Shown: piece by piece, positions 51,253 through 52,500 of the stretch
Layout: each line of letters opens with the position of its first letter
Numbering within the stretch: position 1 is the stretch's first letter
Assembly (NCBI GenBank): GCA_012295275.1
Contig: CM022677.1
Location: forward strand, 5,841,066 to 5,893,565
Direction of reading: 5' to 3'
Source of the DNA: Chrysomallon squamiferum
Lineage: Eukaryota; Mollusca; Gastropoda; Neomphalida; Peltospiridae
DNA length: 52,500 nucleotides
Program-made: the position numbers and the translations under genes
Notes under the pieces: generated by a model
What the model was told of the DNA's origin: nothing
What the model saw: only the letters and a program-made list of their open reading frames with translations
Databases searched by the model: none

Positions 51253-52185
51253 GATGAAAATCTATGTTACTAAATAGGAAGAAAATAAAATGAACTATAG
51301 AGCGAAAAAAAAAAAAAAATAACTAAATAGAAACACAGTCCACTTGTGTGTACGCTTTTAATACATGGTCATGTAATTTATGACATGTATATGGGATTGC
51401 AATTTCATTAAGACTTCGACATGTAATGTAGAGGTGTGTGAAACTACAATTATTATTATTACTCTTGTTGTTATTGTTAATTTCATTTGTTAATACCAGG
51501 TTATGAAAAATTTAGCATGTTTGTTAATACTTAGTTAAGAAGCATTCAAATAAACATGTTTATAACTCTGTATAATTTTTAATACTCTCTAAAACTACTG
51601 ACTAAGTAAGCACTGTAGTAATGAGGTTTGTATTATGTGGTAATTCATTATCTTAGTAAACATTTTTATCACCCAGCTCATTTTAACACCAACATTAGTT
51701 CAACATCAATGTCAGCATTATAAAGAGCTTTGATATAGTGGCAAAATGTGGTGACTAGATAAATTTATTTTGGGGCTGAAGTAAAACAATGTTTCTTTTT
51801 CAGGATGGATGTCTGTTTACTTTGACAAATTATGTTTTTACAGACACATACATGCATAGTGTTCAGAGTTAGTTCTTTAATATTTAACTGCTGATTTAGG
51901 TCTTAAAAGACTATTTTGAAAAAAGTAATGTATTTATCTTGTTGTTTTTTTGGGTGTTATTATTATTTTTTTTAAATGTTGTTTTGATTTATAGTGACAA
52001 ATAAATCCAATTTTTGTGATATTTTGGATTGCATATAAAAAAGAAATAACTGGTAACTGTCTTAGCATATCAGACTTATCATGGTCAGGTCCAATGTTGG
52101 ATGCTTTATTCCAGTTCGGCATTCTTATCTTTGCAGGTTCAAGCAGAAAAATATGTCAGTAACCAGTAATTTCATATATAGATAT

Positions 52186-52212
52186 ATCTATATCTATATC
52201 TATATCTATCTG

Positions 52213-52273
<61 letters not shown>

Positions 52274-52274
52274 G
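52186..52274. repeat. TATC microsatellite
   Basis: A TATATC prefix followed by about 17 TATC units. Confidence 0.95.
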
Positions 52275-52500
52275 TACGAAGTACCACTATAATCTTATAG
52301 GTGCACATATGTGTGTATGCGTGTGTGTGCGTGTTTGTGTGTGCACTCGCTCATTGAGAGATTCATTACATGTAATGCTCACTATAATTTTAAAGCTATA
52401 TATGTACAGCGACAACTTAGATCATTGTGACAATATCTCTAATTAAATATACTGTCATGGTTCGACTAAAATGACAAGTCTAAACATTTTTTTATATTAG

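Larger units (their letters stand above)
50750..52490. repeat. Segmental duplication (partner 24980-26150)
   Basis: Collinear partner of 24980-26150. It differs mainly by the expanded 25-bp minisatellite, an insertion around 52000-52140 and the TATC run. No gene is recognised. Confidence 0.75.

Overview
The window is eukaryotic, very AT-rich animal DNA. It has one clear protein gene on the minus strand, spliced from small phase-matched exons plus a giant terminal exon. It also has dozens of ATT/AAT, CA, CATA, CT and TATC microsatellites, two minisatellites, decayed non-LTR retrotransposons and many local duplications. The gene type (a STAND NTPase fused to a long ankyrin array) and the LINE reverse transcriptases point to a lophotrochozoan, most likely a mollusc; the species cannot be resolved from sequence alone. 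There is no prokaryotic gene organisation and no CRISPR.

Layout. 1-9.5 kb is gene-free: two diverged copies of a ~2.4 kb segment (1.54-4.0 and 6.4-8.7 kb) flank a 1.3 kb minisatellite of mostly 45-bp units, followed by the 3' flank of the gene. 9.55-17.09 kb (minus strand) is the gene. Exons at 17083-17026, 16590-16501, 15795-15763 and 15530 downward join in phase 1 throughout. They read into an nSTAND/NACHT-like ATPase, then, after a one-frame slip at 14305-14311, into a helical region and about 24 ankyrin repeats (about 30 counting the decayed tail). The tail is broken by a 1-nt deletion near 10502, an in-frame loss of about 20 codons and a nonsense codon at 9792-9794. 17.1-26 kb is repeat-rich: a CpG-rich element, a Tc1-like remnant and several duplicated pieces. 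26.6-27.8 kb is the 3' part of a LINE (minus strand).

27.8-52.5 kb is a mosaic of one low-copy repeat family. It includes a nearly identical head-to-tail tandem duplication (30.5-35.27 and 35.28-40.46 kb), diverged pieces at 27.8, 41.5, 44.9 and 49.0 kb, and a decayed, internally deleted paralogue of the STAND-ankyrin gene at 44.4-44.9 kb. The 5' part of a LINE of similar type lies at 47.7-48.7 kb (plus strand). A 25-bp minisatellite has expanded in only one of two paralogous segments (50.9 kb, absent near 25.2 kb).

Most interesting object: the STAND-ankyrin gene. The ATPase and the ankyrin array lie in overlapping frames joined by a canonical -1 slippery pattern (A AAT TTT), so the locus could make a 476-residue ATPase-only product and a ~1738-residue fusion. 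A frameshifting homopolymer indel (mutation or assembly error) is the more ordinary explanation. Exon 2 carries a Gly/Asn/Val-rich segment reminiscent of RHIM/amyloid-type signalling motifs ahead of a STAND switch. Together these suggest an innate-immune-type receptor with a rapidly duplicating ankyrin sensor. The exon structure is seen in the sequence; the immune role is inference.
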